Source: Xylona heveae TC161 (Eukaryota > Ascomycota > Xylonomycetes > Xylonales > Xylonaceae). Taken from it: a DNA stretch of 64,000 bases. Made by a program: the position numbers and the translations under genes. Positions 1 to 13,106 of the stretch are shown one piece after another (position 1 is the stretch's first letter; each line of letters starts with the position of its first letter). The stretch spans positions 2,671,726 through 2,735,725 of the forward strand of contig NW_017264193.1 of the NCBI RefSeq assembly GCF_001619985.1, in the 5' to 3' direction. A model generated the notes under the pieces. That model was not told where the DNA came from and did not search any database. It was given only the letters and a program-made list of their open reading frames with translations.

Positions 1-53
1 CCTCGAGTACCTCCGAAGTGGCGAAGCAGAAGTAGGGCTCTTGCAGCAAATAT

Positions 54-1043
54 TTAAGAAGTGATCTGGGAAGGAACGCTAGTGGGAAAAGAACACAAGA
101 CTGCCGAAATGAGCTTCAAAGCTTCCCTTCTGTCATTGACATTTATAAGTTCATATGAATGTGAATGGGAAATCAGAAGATGCGATGCCAATGGTGTATC
201 TCGCAATAAAGACTCTATGTAAGGGCGAGAGAATTGTGCAGTGGTGAGAGACAGATGTGTTCCTGCTATGCGTAAAACAAATGCTCTGTAGCTCTGGAGA
301 TTCGGCGCATCTACGTAAGCGAGATATGCTTGTATGAGAATCTGGGAGATCTCAGTAGCGGAGAGTGGCGCATCTTTGCTTTCTTGGGCCTGCAATTCTC
401 TGTTAGCATTTATTTGTAATATGAAGCTGTTCAAACCCACCAGAAGTGTGAGAGGAAGTGGTGGTGGTGAAATTGCCCCCGTTGGTACTGTGCTTGACCG
501 AAATATGTACCCATCCGTTTTGACGGCGCAATGTGTCTTGAGTGACTCAATGTAACAACGTACTTTTGACTGGACCGATTTTCTTTTCTTTTATCAGCGA
601 AGAACTATGTGAGATTATTCTTGTGCTCACTTTGAAAGATGACTCAGTCCAAGACCGGCCATGACTATGCTAAGGAAGCTTGAGACGGCAAATCTTGACT
701 CTATAGGATCACTATCCTCTCTTGTTGCATTTTCCAAATGCGTGAAAGTCACAAGGAAGTTGTTTTCCGCAAAGGAGTCGCAATACGAGGAAAAGTTTTT
801 TAATTCATCCTCCCCGGGTTGAGTAAATCTTTCGGAAAGACGCTGAAAGCCTACACGCCATCAGAACAGGTCATCAAATGAATGGAGACATAGAGACATA
901 TGGAGCTTACGTTCTTCCTTGTCTTTGGGCAACGCGACGTCAAATATCTTCTCGAAAGGAACAAAAGTGACATTGAACGTTTCACTGTCTTCTGCCGTCC
1001 ATGTTTTGTTTTTCTGACGAAGAAGTGATTTCAGGGCCGACAT
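54..1043 (-). CDS. Unrecognised conserved-looking protein, three exons (293 aa)
   Basis: I do not recognise the family. Three open exons join in phase: 1043-911, 850-631 and 582-54, giving 293 residues from MSALKSLLRQKNKTW to a TAA/TGA-type stop after PSQITS. Introns are 60 and 48 nt, with donors GTAAGC and GTGAGC; the second ends in AAG. The only ATG for this frame is at 1043 with no upstream exon evident. The protein is soluble-looking, with an acidic middle (FTHLENATREDSDPIESRF) and hydrophobic alpha-helical stretches (PPPLPLTLLVGLNSFILQ). No catalytic motif is visible. The long uninterrupted reading through three spliced pieces argues for a real gene, but there is no homology support, and the C-terminus could extend through an unseen intron beyond the window edge. 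Confidence 0.5.
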
Positions 1044-1625
1044 CACGATAGCACCTCCAGTTCGGCAGATGTGGCGAGAGATGATCGCGTGAGAAGAGCG
1101 TTTGGTGGTTGTAAGTTGATAGAAAGGAGGAAGGAGATGTTCGACGTAAAACCGTCATTCCAAGCAAGCTGTCTCATTCATTCTTCGAGCTGGATAAGAA
1201 ATGTCGTATTGTACTGAGGATTGCGAGCGACCGGTACTCGTATGCCCATGACAAATCCGATTACTTGCATCAATCTGGGGTTTTCGCGAGGTTGATAAAG
1301 AGAGCGGATAACGGGTCGTCGTTTCAACTTCCGCCGGGACTTTAGTGGATGGGGGGGACGCTAACTCCGGATTTTACCTGGTTTAGCTCCGTCTAGCTTT
1401 CTCGCTACAATAGCAACTCAATGGGCTAAAACAGCTGCTGGGTAGTCTTTCATTATTGCAGTTCCTGATAGGATTCAGAGACAGCTAAAATTAATATGTG
1501 GCGATGAAGAAACTCTTAAGCTTTTACGTTTCTACGATTTTAAAATCTATGTGAGTAGAGAGTTCAAAGGAAGGAAAAGAGAGGAGAGAATATAAAAAAT
1601 GTTTCCGCACCCGATAGAGATACCT
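1044..1625. other. Intergenic, 0.6 kb
   Basis: Separates two minus-strand genes and should hold the promoter of the unrecognised gene and the 3' end of the kinase gene. I see no open frame that splices sensibly, no repeat and no RNA gene. Confidence 0.6.
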
Positions 1626-3228
1626 TCACTTATCCCATGCCTTTTCCAGCTTTGAGGAACGGGTGAGGAACGGGTCTTCCATCAACTCACGAGCCGTCTT
1701 CCTTTCCTCTGGGAGCCACGTAAGCATCTTCTTGACAAAGGATAATAGCTCTTCCCTATCCTTTTTCTCCAAAGACGGAAGCGTATCTTTGAGTTGTCGG
1801 GCCGGTATCAAATCTGGATAGAGAAATTTCCCTGTAAGCAGCCGTCAATAAATCTGCGGCTTCATTTGTACCCTCTGAGTAATACGTGCCTTCTCCACTG
1901 AAAAATGGCCCACCAAATAACTGCTGCGCATTCCTGCAGAGCTTGCCTCCCTCGCCTTGGATAGCATCAGGCCATTCGACCCGGAGCATTGCATCAGCTT
2001 TCTCCAGCAAGGTCTTCGGAGGTGGCCCCAGCAGTGCTATCATTTCCGCTAGATGTGCTTTGGCATCATAATGGCCAGTCGTGTCATGAGCTTGTTGGAA
2101 TAGCTGGGTGTTTTCGAGTATGTCCCACATCTGTGTCTGCAGAATTAGTTGCGTCCATATTGCGCAAACGCGGGGATACTTCTGACCAGCACGCCGAGAT
2201 TCCATATATCTGTGCTGAATGTCCAGCCGCGACCAAGAATGACTTCTGGAGCACGATAGTGGTCTGGCTGAATAGGGAGCATGCCCACACTTTTCGGGTT
2301 ATCAATTCGACACGAAGAGCCGAAGTCAATGATTTTTGGCAAGTTTTCCAGCTTTCGCAATGGCCCAAAATAATTGTGACGTCGATAGACGGTTTGACCG
2401 GACGCATTAATCTTGTATTCCATGGGGTCGTCAATCTGTGCTTTTACAAAATCCTCGATGACAGCTTGATTCTCGAACCCAACTAGAATATTCTCAAGTC
2501 TTAGGTCTTGAAAAACTTTTTAGTCTCATTATTGTATGTAGAATACGGATTCAGAAATGCTTACCAGTGTGAATGACTCGACATTCCGAGTGCAAATAGT
2601 CAAGGCCAGCAAGAAGCATGAGAAAATACGCCTTCACGACCGGAAAGGGAAGCTTGTCATCTCTGAAATGTCTTTGGTAAAGCCAAAAAGGCTCTCTCAT
2701 AGGTTCATATGCCAGACATATATGGCTTCCCTCGGGACGGGTGATTTCGAAGCTTTCAATACATGTTCTGATCATCGGATAGCCTGGGTGTAATGGGTCC
2801 TTCTTGGCAATGTGGTCTTCAATGTCACGCTCGTATTGAGCTTCTTCACTATTGAGTTCATTGATTTTCAACGCCGCAAAGCGTTCAACTTGCCATTTGT
2901 ATCTATCTCATGAAAGTTTTCCGTCAGAAGCTTGAAGCCATGCGGGCCAATAATATGGAAGAAGGGCAGTGTTATTATACCTTCTTATGTCTCGAGCGAG
3001 CCATACCGTCGAACGAGTTCCCCAGCCAATTTTAACCACCAGTTGATACCGATCGGCGAGTATTTCTCCAGGCTTGGCTGGGTAGTAATCCATGAAGTTG
3101 TAAAATGGACAAATTTCCTCATCGACCCGTTCGTCCTGAGGTAAGACACGACCGGCACGAGGAACTGGAGCCGGCTTCGAACGAAGAGAAAGAAGACTGC
3201 GCCTCGCCGCACGTCTAATTAAATCCAT
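1626..3228 (-). CDS. SRPK-like protein kinase, copy 1 (450 aa)
   Basis: A member of the fungal SRPK-like Ser/Thr kinase expansion. Five exons: 3228-2981, 2902-2565, 2506-2187, 2130-1890, 1831-1626. Landmarks: glycine loop region KIGWGTRSTVWLARD, the ATP-binding lysine in FAALKIN (K95), catalytic loop HTDLRLENIL (D196), DFG in IIDFGSS (D256), APE in YRAPEVILGRGW. The conserved catalytic-loop Lys of HTDIKPEN is Arg here. The N-terminus MDLIRRAARRSLLSLRSKP is basic and amphipathic, like a mitochondrial presequence. The start is the first ATG in frame; the preceding in-frame codons are not ATG. Intron 2 ends in AAG and intron 4 uses a GC donor. A paralogue lies at 34161-36104 with an identical 338-nt second exon. 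The substrate is unknown; SRPKs proper phosphorylate SR-protein dipeptides, but this divergent group need not. Confidence 0.85.
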
Positions 3229-3801
3229 TGTGATCAAGAGGATGGAATATCATATAGGATTGCATTCTCTAAGTTGGGTTCTCTGTATGGTCGTACCAGC
3301 CACGAGGCAAGAGGCAAGGATAAACACTGTGAATGAGAAAAGGATTGGTTACAAGATGACTCTCCATGACTGTCCTACATGCAATAGATGAGAAATTTCA
3401 CATAACCTATCTCTCCAATCTTTAAACCAAAAATATTCTCTAAAATTTTCCAGAGTCACGGAACTGATAATATTGTCCAAAAGAAAATCATGATGCGACA
3501 GTATCTCCTAGTGCATACCGTCAGCATTTACTCGGGCACCGCTCTCGCACGTACGGAGCACCAAGCTCGCCTGTTGCAGTCCGACTCAGCAACGACCCCT
3601 GACCTTTCCAACCCCACCATAGCAACCCGCGATGCACCCCGCCGATTGACTCAGCGTCACACAACAAGGACACAATAGCAATTGCACAAAGCCCATCCGT
3701 TCGTCTCACGGCCGCTCTCAAATGGTTTAAAACCTGTCCGCCTAGTCCCTCATACCCACGACGCCTAACAACTCGCGCTCAAAAAAAAAGCACTACCAAA
3801 C
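3229..3801. promoter_or_regulatory. Divergent promoter, kinase / CAB2
   Basis: A 573-bp gap between head-to-head genes. It must carry both promoters. A run of A precedes the CAB2 start (AAAAAAAAAGCACTACCAAACATGG), giving a good fungal start context. No other feature seen. Confidence 0.6.
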
Positions 3802-5010
3802 ATGGCAGACCACCGCTCCAAAGCGGAGCTGGCCGAAGACAACTACTTCACCGTGAACGCGCCTCCGAAATCTCTGCAAAACCACGCGACGTTAGCCAAG
3901 GCATTTATCGAGCGGCACCTGTCTGAAGGGCGACGAGTAGTGCTAGTGACCTCGGGGGGCACGACAGTTCCACTGGAAAACCAAACGGTGCGATTCATCG
4001 ACAACTTTTCCAACGGGACACGGGGCGCAACGAGCGCGGAATATTTCCTGGAGGCCGGATATGCGGTGATTTTCCTGCACCGGCAGTTTTCACTGCTGCC
4101 GTACTCGCGGCACTACAGCCACTCGACGAATTGTTTTCTGGACTTTATGACGGAAAGCGGCGAAGAGGGCGGCGAAGAAGGCGGAGAAAACAACAACAGC
4201 AAGGACGGAGGAAAGGTGCTTGTGAATGAGGAATATCAGTCGCAAATGCTCTCGGTGCTGCGCAAGTACCGCAAAGCGAAGCGCAACAACATGCTGCTGC
4301 TGCTCCCGTTTACGACGATTACGGACTATTTGTGGGAACTCCGAGAAATTGCGAAGCTGATGCAGCCGCTGCGGTCGGCGGGGCTGTTTTATCTCGCGGC
4401 GGCGGTGTCGGACTTTTTCGTGCCCCAGGATAGGATGCCCGAGCATAAGATCCAGTCGTCGGAGCAGAATAAGCCTCCGTTGCATACCCATGCCGCTGGG
4501 TCTGGGTCTGGTGATGCGGCTGGCGCGGACTCCCAGCAGGACGACGAGCAATGCCTGGCGCAGGGACAGAGCAAGAAGCTGATTGTGGATTTGGATCCGG
4601 TGCCCAAGTTCCTCAAGCGCCTCGTCGATGGCTGGGCGCCCGAGAGCATGATTGTCAGTTTCAAATTGGAGACGGATCCCACGATTCTGGTACATAAGGC
4701 AAGGCAGGCCCTTGATCGGTACGCTCATCATTTGGTCATTGGCAATCTTCTCTCCACTCGGAAGTGGGAAGTGGTTTTTGTAGCGCGGAATGCGGAGAAT
4801 GCATGGATCCGCGTCCCGCGTCATCGACGGAAGAAGAGTATCTCTGGACGGGAAGCGGAGATAGGTCTGGCGGAGCATGTCAATGGTTCAGTCGTCACGC
4901 CCGATTCTACGGATGATACTGGAATCGATCGAGAAGTGGAGATAGAATCTTTAATTGTGCCCGAGGTCGCAAGGAGACATGCAGAACGCATCTCCAACGC
5001 CGAGAAATGA
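3802..5010 (+). CDS. CAB2: Phosphopantothenate-cysteine ligase (402 aa)
   Basis: Second enzyme of coenzyme A synthesis from pantothenate: it joins cysteine to 4'-phosphopantothenate using a nucleoside triphosphate, in the cytosol. The single intron-free frame shows the eukaryotic PPCS hallmarks: VTSGGTTVPLE, the FIDNFSNGTRG loop near residues 68-80, AGYAVIFLHRQFS, AAAVSDFF with the downstream P..KIQS segment, and SFKLETDP near the C-terminus. Length is a little above the yeast enzyme because of low-complexity inserts (a Glu/Gly/Asn run at 118-130 and a Gly/Ser/Asp-rich loop near 230). The start ATG is the first in frame and in good context. The neighbour DUF2293 gene is convergent, so no operon-like link is implied. 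Confidence 0.95.
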   Translation: MADHRSKAELAEDNYFTVNAPPKSLQNHATLAKAFIERHLSEGRRVVLVTSGGTTVPLENQTVRFIDNFSNGTRGATSAEYFLEAGYAVIFLHRQFSLLPYSRHYSHSTNCFLDFMTESGEEGGEEGGENNNSKDGGKVLVNEEYQSQMLSVLRKYRKAKRNNMLLLLPFTTITDYLWELREIAKLMQPLRSAGLFYLAAAVSDFFVPQDRMPEHKIQSSEQNKPPLHTHAAGSGSGDAAGADSQQDDEQCLAQGQSKKLIVDLDPVPKFLKRLVDGWAPESMIVSFKLETDPTILVHKARQALDRYAHHLVIGNLLSTRKWEVVFVARNAENAWIRVPRHRRKKSISGREAEIGLAEHVNGSVVTPDSTDDTGIDREVEIESLIVPEVARRHAERISNAEK

Positions 5011-5326
5011 TGATCCGCCTCGCTGGCATGCTAAATACAAAATAGTTTCTCGGCCCCATATATTAGACATTTGAAGAATAATATGCCACAGTACAATAAC
5101 GCCTCTGAAGAACTCCTCGCAATCTAGAGCTCATTCTGACCATGCAATGCTATAGTACTTGCGCTTTTAAAATGAGAAGACAGAGATAATGAAAAATCAA
5201 TGGATATCCTGAGGTAATCGATCCGGAGCGCCCGCGTATGCCGCAATATAAATGCAAATGCTTTTAAAGGAATTGCTTCTTTTGTTCGAAATATAGACAG
5301 AATTCGTTGGAAATGTGTTAGATTGC
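5011..5326. other. Convergent 3' region, CAB2 / DUF2293
   Basis: A 316-bp gap between two gene ends, A/T-rich and with no coding signal. It should hold both 3' UTRs and poly(A) sites. Confidence 0.5.
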
Positions 5327-7835
5327 TCAATCCAGAATAATAATATCCTCTGGTCTGGGCGGGGGACGTCTTCGTTGTTGTGGTATGGCAGAATACCGTT
5401 CAGGCATGGGGATAACATGGTCATCTATGATCCGGCGGTCTTGTGTGTCTCTGGCCGCCCTATAAGTATTCATAAGTTGCATGTTAATCCCGTCAACAAG
5501 TACACAACATACCGGCGAAAATGGTAAGGATCAGAGAGAACAGGTTCTGGAATGCGACACTCTTCGTAGGATGACCCAGCAGGGCCAAGTCTAGCACTAA
5601 CGGGTTCCTTAGGAACCCAATACTGTGTTCGTGAGACTTCTGTACTTGGGCCAAGATAGATAATTTCGGGCTCCTGGCGGACAGGCTCCGTTGGGGGTTG
5701 AACCGGCAAACGGTCTTCAACATAATATTCTTGCCGAGGCCGCGCACGCTCGGGCAAAGGGTGAAGCTGCACACTTTCTCTCACATTAGGTGCGCCTCGT
5801 GGTGCGCGTTCCGGTAACGGGTGAACTTGTACACGGTCCTCAACATATGCTCTTCTGAGCGGCTCTACCTCTTTGTGCCTGGGCAAGTACCCTCCATTTG
5901 GAATTGGCGCTACTGCCGGACCGGCCCTGTCGTATTCAATGGAACAGATAGGAGCGTCTGCAGTATGATATTCCACACGCCGCAGCGGTTGACTACGGCC
6001 GTGAGAGGTTGGGTGTTCCCAGGTTGGGGCCTTCTCATAAATGGATTCACGGAGACCATGGCGGCGGTCCACCGGCTCTCCATATACGGTAGAGCTACTT
6101 TGGAGCGGCTCTTTGGCTCTAAAAGGTCCATGACTTCCAGTTTGGTAAGTGCTAGTTTCATGGACAGGATAACTCATGCATGGTTCATTGAAAGTCCGAT
6201 GCCTGTGATGGTCAGCAAAGTCATGGCCGGCTTGTGAGACCCTGGCGGGTACCAGCGGCCGTTCTACGTAATGGATAGCATCTCGTGCAGGATCAACAGC
6301 TCTGACACATGGTTCTCCAGAGTATGAAATGGGCTCGACTGCTTGCCGGAGGGCAGGCATTGCCCTGGTGTGAACACGGGGGAGTACAGGCTCCTCTAAG
6401 CGTTCGTAGTAAAGAGTCCGAGGTTCTTGCCCAGAAGACGAGATCCTGGCTGGCATCCTCTCAACAGCATCGGCCTGATGCCCCAATCCATGAATGGTAG
6501 CATGGCTTGGTTGGTTTCTATACCGATCAATTGCTTGATCCCAAGCACGGTAGCGGTAAAAGCCACGCCGTTCAATTCGGCGTCTGCGCTTCTCCTCGCT
6601 GTCTGGAGGACGGGGCGCAGCGGATCGGTAAACACTCAAAAGAACGGGTTCCGCGGCCTGGGCAAAAGGCCTTTCCTCGGGAGTTAATGGCTCCCGTGGT
6701 CTGGACGAAGGCTTCATGGCCATCTCTTCGGCAAATGCTTGGCTAGAAATGATTTCCACGCTTGCATCCCTGTCAGTCAGTTCCATGCGCGCCAATTCAT
6801 CTATATCAGCATCATCCTCTTCTCCCTCGCTGTCATCATCTGAAATTACGATAACCTCACGCAGGATCTCTTCCAATTCATTCGCACCATTGCCCTCATC
6901 TCCCCGCCACTGCACGAGTTTATCGAGGCAGGCTTGTTCAATTTTTCCACGCGCGATTTGGTATGTGTCAGTCCGAAGTAGCCTATCGTAATCGGTATAG
7001 ACATGCCGGATATGAGCCACAACAGCTAACTGGACGCGCCGTGCCAGTGGCAACTCCTCTGCAGTGCCAACCTTCTGGGTCCCCTTCAAACGGTCAGCCG
7101 ATTGCCCGCAACCGCGAGCAGGAACAATAGTACCTTTTTGAATGCACGTGTAATGATTTCGTGAAGATCTTTCTTCGGAATGTTGGGGAATAGATCGCGA
7201 ATGGCATCTCTCGCTTCAGCATTGATCTTTTTCTGCGAAAGCCCCGATCTAAGTGACGGTCCGTTGTTGTCCTCCAGCGCATCTAGGTGCTGCATCGGAC
7301 GTGTCCTCTGGCCAGAGTACCTTACTGCTCGCCCAGACGGGGTGAGATGTAACCCGAGCTCGTGGCACGCTTTGGCCACAACCGTACTGGCAAAATGATG
7401 CCCAATCCTGTGGATATGGTGCGAAATATTGCTTGCATTCTTGTGCGCCTTGTTCTGCGGTGCAGCCTGCGAAATCGTTAGCTGCCGCCCAATTCCCTAG
7501 AAATTTGACTGGATCTCAGACAGAAACAATGTAAACTTTTCGGCCTTCTTCTCTGGAAAATTCTTTGCATTGTTGTGTAAGCTTCGGGTTGCCTATGGGG
7601 ACGAAGGTAAAACCAGGCGGCGCATCTGCTTTAAAGGAAATCTATTCGATCGAGTCAGCTGAGACACTTTCGTGGAAATACAAGCACTCAACACTCAATC
7701 ACGCACAACAGTGAGCAGTTTCTTCTTTGCTTGCGTTACGGACTCGAAGACAACCTTGTAGGGCCTAGTGCGGTGACTGCTGTGCTTCGTCCGAGCCGGT
7801 CGTGAAGACACGACGCGTTTGTCAACTCGAGCCAT
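5327..7835 (-). CDS. DUF2293 family protein (761 aa)
   Basis: A fungal protein with the DUF2293 domain, function unknown. Exons: 7835-7707, 7641-7522, 7466-7134, 7083-5513, 5459-5327. The N-terminal part reads MARVDKRVVSSRPART... KADAPPGFTFVPIGNP, then HHIHRIGHHFASTVVAKACHELG, and the DUF2293 core RDAIRDLFPNIPKKDLHEII followed by GTQKVGTAEELPLARRVQLA, a tRNA-ligase-like block typical of this family. The remaining 450 residues are Arg/Pro/Glu-rich and probably disordered, with three imperfect ~22-residue repeats containing VEDR and HPLPER near 5690-5850. The last exon gives the C-terminus PRPEDIILD; without it the frame would run into a short hydrophobic tail. Intron 3 ends in AAG. The donor of intron 2 (GTCTGA, or GTTTCT six bases earlier) is the least certain junction. 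Confidence 0.85.
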
Positions 7836-8346
7836 CCCATAGATACTTCAGCACATTTTCATGCAAAATTCAATAATCGAACAGGGTACGCTTTCGCGCA
7901 GTGTAATATTCGATCAGAGCAGGCACAAGTGTTACAATAAAAGGACGCGCTTCCGCAGGAGAGAGCGGTTTGCTGAGTTGTATGCTAGGTAGCTAGAAAG
8001 CTGCGGGGACCATTGGGCAGCGATGTACAGTAACTTCTCCCATAACCGGCTGGGTAAGCAGCAGTGCATCCACTTTGAAATTATTTGGGCCCCGTAGGGA
8101 GGTGGCGGTTTTGGAGATGTCATGCGATAACTTAACCGAAACTCGTTATCAGACCCCGCGACTTGCCAAGTACAACCCCACCATATGTCAAACCGAAGCT
8201 AAGGTGGATTGAAGCTCTTTGTTGGTCTTTTTTTACTCTACAACCCCATGACTGCTCCACGAAAATTTTTGACAAAACAACAACTATATCCCCGTCGTGT
8301 TTAACAGAAGGCTATAATACCGCACTGCAATCTAGAGCAAAGGAAA
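7836..8346. promoter_or_regulatory. Divergent promoter, DUF2293 / DCG1
   Basis: A 511-bp region between head-to-head genes, expected to hold both promoters. I see no open frame that could be joined to either gene and no repeat. Confidence 0.55.
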
Positions 8347-9234
8347 ATGGAGATCCTCATTATCAATCCCAATTCCACTCAGGCCATGACCGATGCTTTG
8401 AAGCCATTAGTGGAAAGCCTAGGTTATGACAAGGTTCGTTAACCCTTGTATTCTGCGCCGTTCAGCTTCCCAGGAGCTTCCACTAAGGAGCCTTTTCGCG
8501 AAGGCCACAGGTTCTCCAGCTGGAATAATGCGCAGTGTAAACCTTTTGACGTAGACATGCTGGATATTAACAATGCTGGACAGACAACATATACTTTCTT
8601 CACCGCGCCGTCAGGCCCGAAGAGCATCAATGATGAAGGAGATGCAGTAGTAAGCGTCGATCATTGTGTGCCCTCCATTCTGCCAATGCTAGAGACCCAC
8701 GATGCTTTTTTAGTAGCTTGTTATAGCGAACATCCTCTGGTGCCGATTTTGCGTGAGCGGACAAGCAAGCCAGTAACCGGGATATTCGAATCAAGTGTGA
8801 CGGCAGCCTTGCATTTGATGCATCCTTGGCAGAAATTTGGCATAGTCAGCACAGGGAAGGTCTGGGAAGAGATATTGACCAACGCCACTGCACACTTTTT
8901 GGGTTTTGGTGAGATCAGTACCTCTTCCGTCGGCGGTGGCGAGAGTAAACGGTTTGCTGGTGTTGAGACAACCGGTCTTTCAGCGGTAGAGCTGCATGAC
9001 GTATCTGCGGATGTAGTGCGCGAGAAGATGATCAATGCAACCAAGCGTCTTCTTGGAAAAGGTGCTGTGGGAGCTATATGTCTAGGCTGTGCAGGCATGT
9101 CCGGCATGGACGAGATAGTCAGAACTGCGTGTATTGAGGAGCTGGGAGAAGCAAAAGGCAGCGAGGTCCGAATTGTGGATGGCGTTAAGGCAGGCGTAGC
9201 AACGCTTGAAGGACTTGTCCGAGCAAGTTTCTAG
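8347..9234 (+). CDS. DCG1: Asp/Glu/hydantoin racemase family protein (245 aa)
   Basis: A member of the Asp/Glu racemase superfamily, hydantoin racemase / yeast Dcg1 branch. Two exons, 8347-8433 and 8584-9234. Exon 1 gives MEILIINPNSTQAMTDALKP, the classic N-terminal strand and NPNS loop; exon 2 resumes at TTYTFFTAPSGPKSI. Both catalytic cysteines expected of the family are visible: AFLVACYSEHP (C75) and CLGCAGMSGM (C198), with SSVTAALHL between. Length matches the family (about 240-250 aa). The intron is 150 nt, donor GTTCGT, acceptor CAG after a TTAAC branch-like site; an open frame runs through its second half but would insert an unrelated segment. The yeast gene is nitrogen-regulated and tied to allantoin use; a similar role in purine or hydantoin breakdown here is inference. 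Confidence 0.88.
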
Positions 9235-9531
9235 TCACGGCCCGTTCACACACTTCTCTACGGTGGTGGTCTTTCAAAATCCCAAAAGCCGGAGCACATT
9301 TTGTTGCTTTCAGCACTTTTTTTTTCGCTCCATGTCATAGCGCTGGCGGTCAGACTTTTAGTACATCACAGCGACTGCACAGCATGAAAGAAACCAAATT
9401 CTGTTATTTTATAACCGCCAATTACCTCGTCAATAGAAAACCAATGTTATAAAACGCCGCTAATGCCGCTATGAATGACAAAGTCCATGTCTAGAGTCAT
9501 TGTATCTCTGTGCCCAAATGGTCACGCCGAT

Positions 9532-11201
9532 TCATCCTTCCTTTAGTCGCTTCGCAGGCTGCGAGATCAGACTGTCGTCTGGTAGACCGCTCCTCTTGGT
9601 GCCTGGAAGGCTCGCTGTGCGAATATCATTGTCATCCTGACTCACTCTCCGGTGTGGATAATCCATCCTTGTACCCTCAAAGCAATTCATGCTGATTCTG
9701 CTCATGTCGGAAGTAAAGTATGGATGTTGCAATGCTTCGCGCGCCGTTAAGCGTTTGCTGGGATCATACTCTAACAGAGCCGAAAGAAGAGCAAAGCCCT
9801 CATGCCCGGGGGATGATGAGGAGTGGTACCCAGCATTTTTAATAGTCTGATTATACCAACCTTCCAAGCCAGGAGGTTTCGAGCCACGAGAATGCATGGT
9901 TGCAGCCAACGCTTGCATGCTATGATATTCTGGCTGAGAGACGAGGCCGGGCCATTTTTCCTTCGTAGGTGCTCCGAGAATGTCGACAATCTTTTGCATT
10001 TGATTTCGCTGGAAAGGAACCGTTTTCTTTGAGTCCATTTTTGCTTCTTCGCCCTTGAAGATTGGTCTAAGTGCTAAAAGTTCCGCGAAAATGCAGCCAA
10101 CAGCCCATAAGTCAACGGCCGGTGTATAGTGTCGACTACCAAGCAGCAACTCCGGGGCACGATACCAGATAGTCACAACGACCTTATCGCCATTATAGAG
10201 TGAATTGAGCGGCTTGTAGAAGAGCCGGGCCAGACCAAGATCTCCAATCTTAACGACGCCTTCGCCGGTAACCATAATGTTGGCAGGCTTCAGATCGCGA
10301 TGCAGGACCCAGTTGGTATGTAAATAGAGAAGCCCATTCAAGAGCTGAAAAAGAATACTTTTAATCATCTGCGCCGGGATTGCACGTCGGCTTGGCTGTG
10401 TGTGGTGATGGATAATCTGGAGAAGGTCGTGCTCCGCATACTCAAAGACCATGAAGATGCATTTTTCCTCGAGCATAATCTCAACGAGATGGATGACATT
10501 CGGGTGGGACAGCTCTGAACAAAGAGCCATCTCTCGACATGCGGACTGAGAAATTCCCGTGTATTGGATGATTTCTCCCTCTTTGTCTGGTTTGAACCTT
10601 CAAAGATGGCGTCAGATACGAATATATAAAAAGTCCCAACTTTGATACATACTTTTTGATGGCGAATTCTCTGGTATCCCCATGTCTACTGACAGCTTTA
10701 TACACTCGACCATAGGTTCCGCTACTAATGAAACCTACGACTTTGTATCTGTCTTGGACCCGCACCTTGCTCGCATAGGTCTGTGGCGACATTCGCTTCA
10801 GATCCGCGGGTTCTTAAGAATGTCAGCGTATGAATGTTGGAACAGAGCCTTCAACCGTAGAGAGCTTGAAACAGTCAATGAAATAGCAGCATAAAAGAAT
10901 AAAAGACAGTTGATATTGATACGCCGAGAGAATCGTTGAGATATAAATGGACCAATAGCAATCAAAATTGGAACACGTGAAAGTCAAAAAAGGAGATGCA
11001 GAGAAGAAAAAAAAACATGAAAATCAAATATTCGAAATGAAAGTTTTTCGGGACAAGGAGATGCATACCATCAAACGTCGCTTGAACCTTTCTCTTAAAC
11101 CCCGAAATCCCGGTGGTGGACAGAACGGGAGGCACTCTGCCACTTGCGCCGGCTGACGCCGTCGATGCGGCCGCAGAAGAGGGAGGATTAGCATAACTCA
11201 T
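9532..11201 (-). CDS. SSN3: Cyclin-dependent kinase 8, Mediator kinase module (452 aa)
   Basis: The CDK8/Srb10 kinase of the Mediator CDK8 module, which with cyclin C phosphorylates RNA polymerase II and transcription factors in the nucleus. Exons: 11201-11069, 10812-10653, 10597-9532. Motifs: glycine loop VGFISSGTYGRVYKA, FAIKKFKPDKEGE, the CDK8-type helix SQSACREMALCSEL (in place of PSTAIRE), catalytic HRDLKPANIM, DLGLARLFYKPL (DLG as in fungal CDK8), WYRAPELLLG, and the CDK8-specific GEEAKMDSKKTVPFQRNQ insert. The C-terminus PGTKRSGLPDDS is also diagnostic. Exon 1 encodes an Ala/Ser-rich leader ending GFKRKVQATFD. Both introns end in AAG; intron 1 (256 nt) is the longest simple intron in the gene and very A-rich. 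Confidence 0.95.
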
Positions 11202-11653
11202 ATTATCTCTCCATGACTTGACAAATCAAAGATTCTGATGACCGTAGTCTCTTTGCGGGCATAGAACGCCCCTAAACAGCTCATATGGTCCAATATTGTA
11301 TCTATTGGTGAAGCTGACCTCAGATAGAGATCCGACCAAATGACTAAGCTCTCACTGCATTATCGGCTTAGGCGGGCCGAGGAACGAACGAGAGGCGACT
11401 AATTATTGTTAGGACGTCAGATCACAAGCTCCTCGGCTAAGCCAAGGGGGAAATCCTTAGCCCGTGCATCATAAGTAAAGCCCACCTTACCCCACAACTA
11501 AACTAATGATTCCAGGGTCTTCCGTCCCATTGCCTTACCCATTAATATAGACATACGTGCGCTCTGCTTTCGTCTCCTCATTTACATACGAATAAAGAGG
11601 TTCTATTTCAAAGACTCCTTTACTTTACATTCTATCTCTCGCGTGAATAGAAA
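11202..11653. promoter_or_regulatory. Divergent promoter, SSN3 / ERG10
   Basis: A 452-bp region between the head-to-head SSN3 and ERG10 genes. Several C/T-rich stretches lie just before the ERG10 start, as is usual in fungal promoters. No defined operator recognised. Confidence 0.55.

Positions 11654-13106
<1,453 letters not shown>

Noticed and set aside
4090-4878. Long antisense frame (262 codons) opposite CAB2
   Set aside because: It is Arg/Leu-rich, lacks motifs and lies wholly opposite a well-conserved enzyme; it is a codon-bias shadow.
8446-8583. Open extension upstream of DCG1 exon 2
   Set aside because: Although open, it would displace the family N-terminus MEILIINPNST; splicing it out joins the two conserved parts in frame.
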